DNA from: Bacillota bacterium
Lineage (GTDB): Bacteria; Bacillota; Clostridia; Lachnospirales; Lachnospiraceae
NCBI GenBank assembly: GCA_023418475.1
Contig: JAEZZO010000009.1
Coordinates: 62,001-126,000, forward strand
DNA: 64,000 nt
Direction: 5' to 3'
The translations under genes were made by a program, and so were the position numbers. The notes below the pieces were generated by a model. It made no database searches and was not told where the DNA came from. It saw only the letters and a list, made by a program, of their open reading frames with translations. Positions 62,829-64,000 of this stretch are shown one piece after another. Every line of letters starts with the position of its first letter. The first letter of the stretch is position 1.

Positions 62829-64000
62829 CTATACCTCCATGATAATCGGTAAAATCATAGGATTTCTCTTTGTTTTTTTCCAGATATAATCACTTAACGA
62901 ATCCTTAATCTCTGTCTTCATTTTACCCCAATCGGCATTATTACGGTTCAGGCATTTATCCAGAGCTTTTTCCACGATATCACGGGCTTCCTCCATAAGA
63001 TTCTCGGATTCTCTGACATATACAAAGCCGCGGGATACAATATCCGGACCAGCCATAACCTGATTGCTGTGTTTCTCCAGTGAGATTACAACGATGATTA
63101 ATCCGTTTTCTGATAGAAGCTGCCTGTCACGCAGAACGATATTCCCCACATCACCTACACCAAGACCATCTACTAAAATACCCTGGGCCTGTACCTCACC
63201 AGTGATAGCTGCTTTCTCCTGCGATAACGTTAAAACATCGCCTGAAGATAAGATAAAAATATTATCCTTCGGAATACCAAGTGACTGCGCAACCTCCGCA
63301 TGTCTTATTAAATGCTTATATTCTCCATGCACGGGAACCGCATATTTTGGCTTGGTCAGGGTATAGATCAATTTAATTTCCTCCTGACAAGCATGCCCTG
63401 ATACATGGGTATCCTGATAGATTACTTTGGCACCCTTCATGGAAAGATCATTGATTACCTTTGATACGGCTTTCTCATTTCCCGGTATTGGAGTTGAACT
63501 TAAAATAACAACATCTCCCGGCTTAATCGTAACCTTCTTATGGATGGAAGCTGCCATACGAGGCAGAGCTGCCATGGTTTCTCCCTGGCTGCCGGTTGTA
63601 ATCAGTACCAGCTGGTCATCCGTATAATTTTTCATTTGTTCGATATCGATCAGCATATTCTCCGGCATATGGATATATCCCAGCTCTATCGCGGTTGTTA
63701 TGATACTTACCATGCTACGGCCTTCAATTACGATTTTCCTGCCATATTTTGTAGCTGAATTCACAATCTGCTGTACGCGGTCCACATTAGATGCAAATGT
63801 TGCAACGATGATACGCTGCTTCGCATAATCCGCGAATATATTATCAAAGGTTTTTCCAACCGTACTTTCGGACATGGTATAACCTGAACGTTCCACATTC
63901 GTACTGTCACACAAAAGCGCAAGGACGCCTTTCTTACCGATCTCACCGATTCGCTGCAAATCAATCGGCTCTCCAAATACCGGCGTATAGTCTACTTTAA
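62829..64000 (-). CDS. rnj: Ribonuclease J, C-terminal part (runs off right edge)
   Basis: 390 codons present; the 5' end with the beta-lactamase HxHxDH motif is beyond the window. The frame is open to the edge (VDYTPVFGEPIDLQRIGEIG). Beta-CASP and C-terminal parts are seen: CDSTNVERSGYTMSE, STPIPGNEKAVSKVIND, SGHACQEEIKLI and PVHGEYKHL, DGLGVGDVGN, VMAGPDIVSRGFVYV. 5'-to-3' exo- and endonuclease of mRNA and rRNA processing. Confidence 0.93.
   Translation of the reverse strand, partial: KVDYTPVFGEPIDLQRIGEIGKKGVLALLCDSTNVERSGYTMSESTVGKTFDNIFADYAKQRIIVATFASNVDRVQQIVNSATKYGRKIVIEGRSMVSIITTAIELGYIHMPENMLIDIEQMKNYTDDQLVLITTGSQGETMAALPRMAASIHKKVTIKPGDVVILSSTPIPGNEKAVSKVINDLSMKGAKVIYQDTHVSGHACQEEIKLIYTLTKPKYAVPVHGEYKHLIRHAEVAQSLGIPKDNIFILSSGDVLTLSQEKAAITGEVQAQGILVDGLGVGDVGNIVLRDRQLLSENGLIIVVISLEKHSNQVMAGPDIVSRGFVYVRESENLMEEARDIVEKALDKCLNRNNADWGKMKTEIKDSLSDYIWKKTKRNPMILPIIMEV

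Overview
The window looks like a chromosome segment of an anaerobic, spore-forming, plant- or glycan-degrading member of the Lachnospiraceae (Clostridium cluster XIVa, near Lachnoclostridium phytofermentans). This rests on moderate-to-low GC, strong AGGAGG ribosome sites, clostridial-type nitrogenase genes (split nifV, nifN-B fusion, short nifK, inserted loop in nifD), a glycyl-radical propanediol microcompartment and a sigK-U32-trmR-mltG-rnj neighbourhood. Species assignment is inference. Most genes are on the minus strand.

Region 1 (1-16.5 kb, minus): a rhamnulokinase fragment at the left edge, then a fucose/rhamnose bacterial microcompartment (BMC) operon read from 16.3 kb leftward. It encodes class II aldolase, GlcG-like protein, CoA-acylating aldehyde dehydrogenase, alcohol dehydrogenase, four hexameric shell proteins, PduL, EutN-type pentamer, PduS/RnfC-like protein, PduT-like shell protein, a DeoR regulator, glycyl radical diol dehydratase, its activase, a PduU/EutS-type shell protein and an AraC regulator. 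The aldolase makes lactaldehyde, which becomes 1,2-propanediol; the radical enzyme dehydrates this to propionaldehyde inside the shell, and the dehydrogenases and PduL convert it to propanol and propionyl phosphate. A consensus promoter flanked by two identical 16-bp repeats drives the operon.

Region 2 (16.5-35 kb): a glycan-use locus. On the minus strand are two LplB/LplC-type permeases, a lipoprotein binding protein, a GH106-like protein, a GH42 beta-galactosidase and a UroD-like protein. On the plus strand are a YesM/YesN-type two-component system, a second binding lipoprotein, a SASA-type esterase and a GH29 alpha-L-fucosidase. Fucose released here plausibly feeds region 1.

Region 3 (35-58.6 kb, minus): a large serine recombinase, a molybdate transporter (modABC) with a LysR regulator, and a Mo-nitrogenase cluster (nifH, nifI1, nifI2, nifD, nifK, nifE, nifN-B-X fusion, a [2Fe-2S] ferredoxin, nifV-omega, nifV-alpha). 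The cluster continues into a little-known set: an AnfO-like protein, a YENG-repeat protein ending in CSGCSGC, an unknown protein, a divergent GroEL-like chaperonin and a PqqD-like protein. I regard this set as the best candidate for an undescribed nitrogenase maturation module.

Region 4 (58.5-64 kb, minus): the 5' part of sigK, cut at the place where skin elements interrupt sigK in other spore formers, then housekeeping genes (U32 tRNA hydroxylase, a secreted protein, TrmR-like methyltransferase, MltG-like protein, RNase J running off the right edge). At least three families of short palindromic repeats are scattered between genes.
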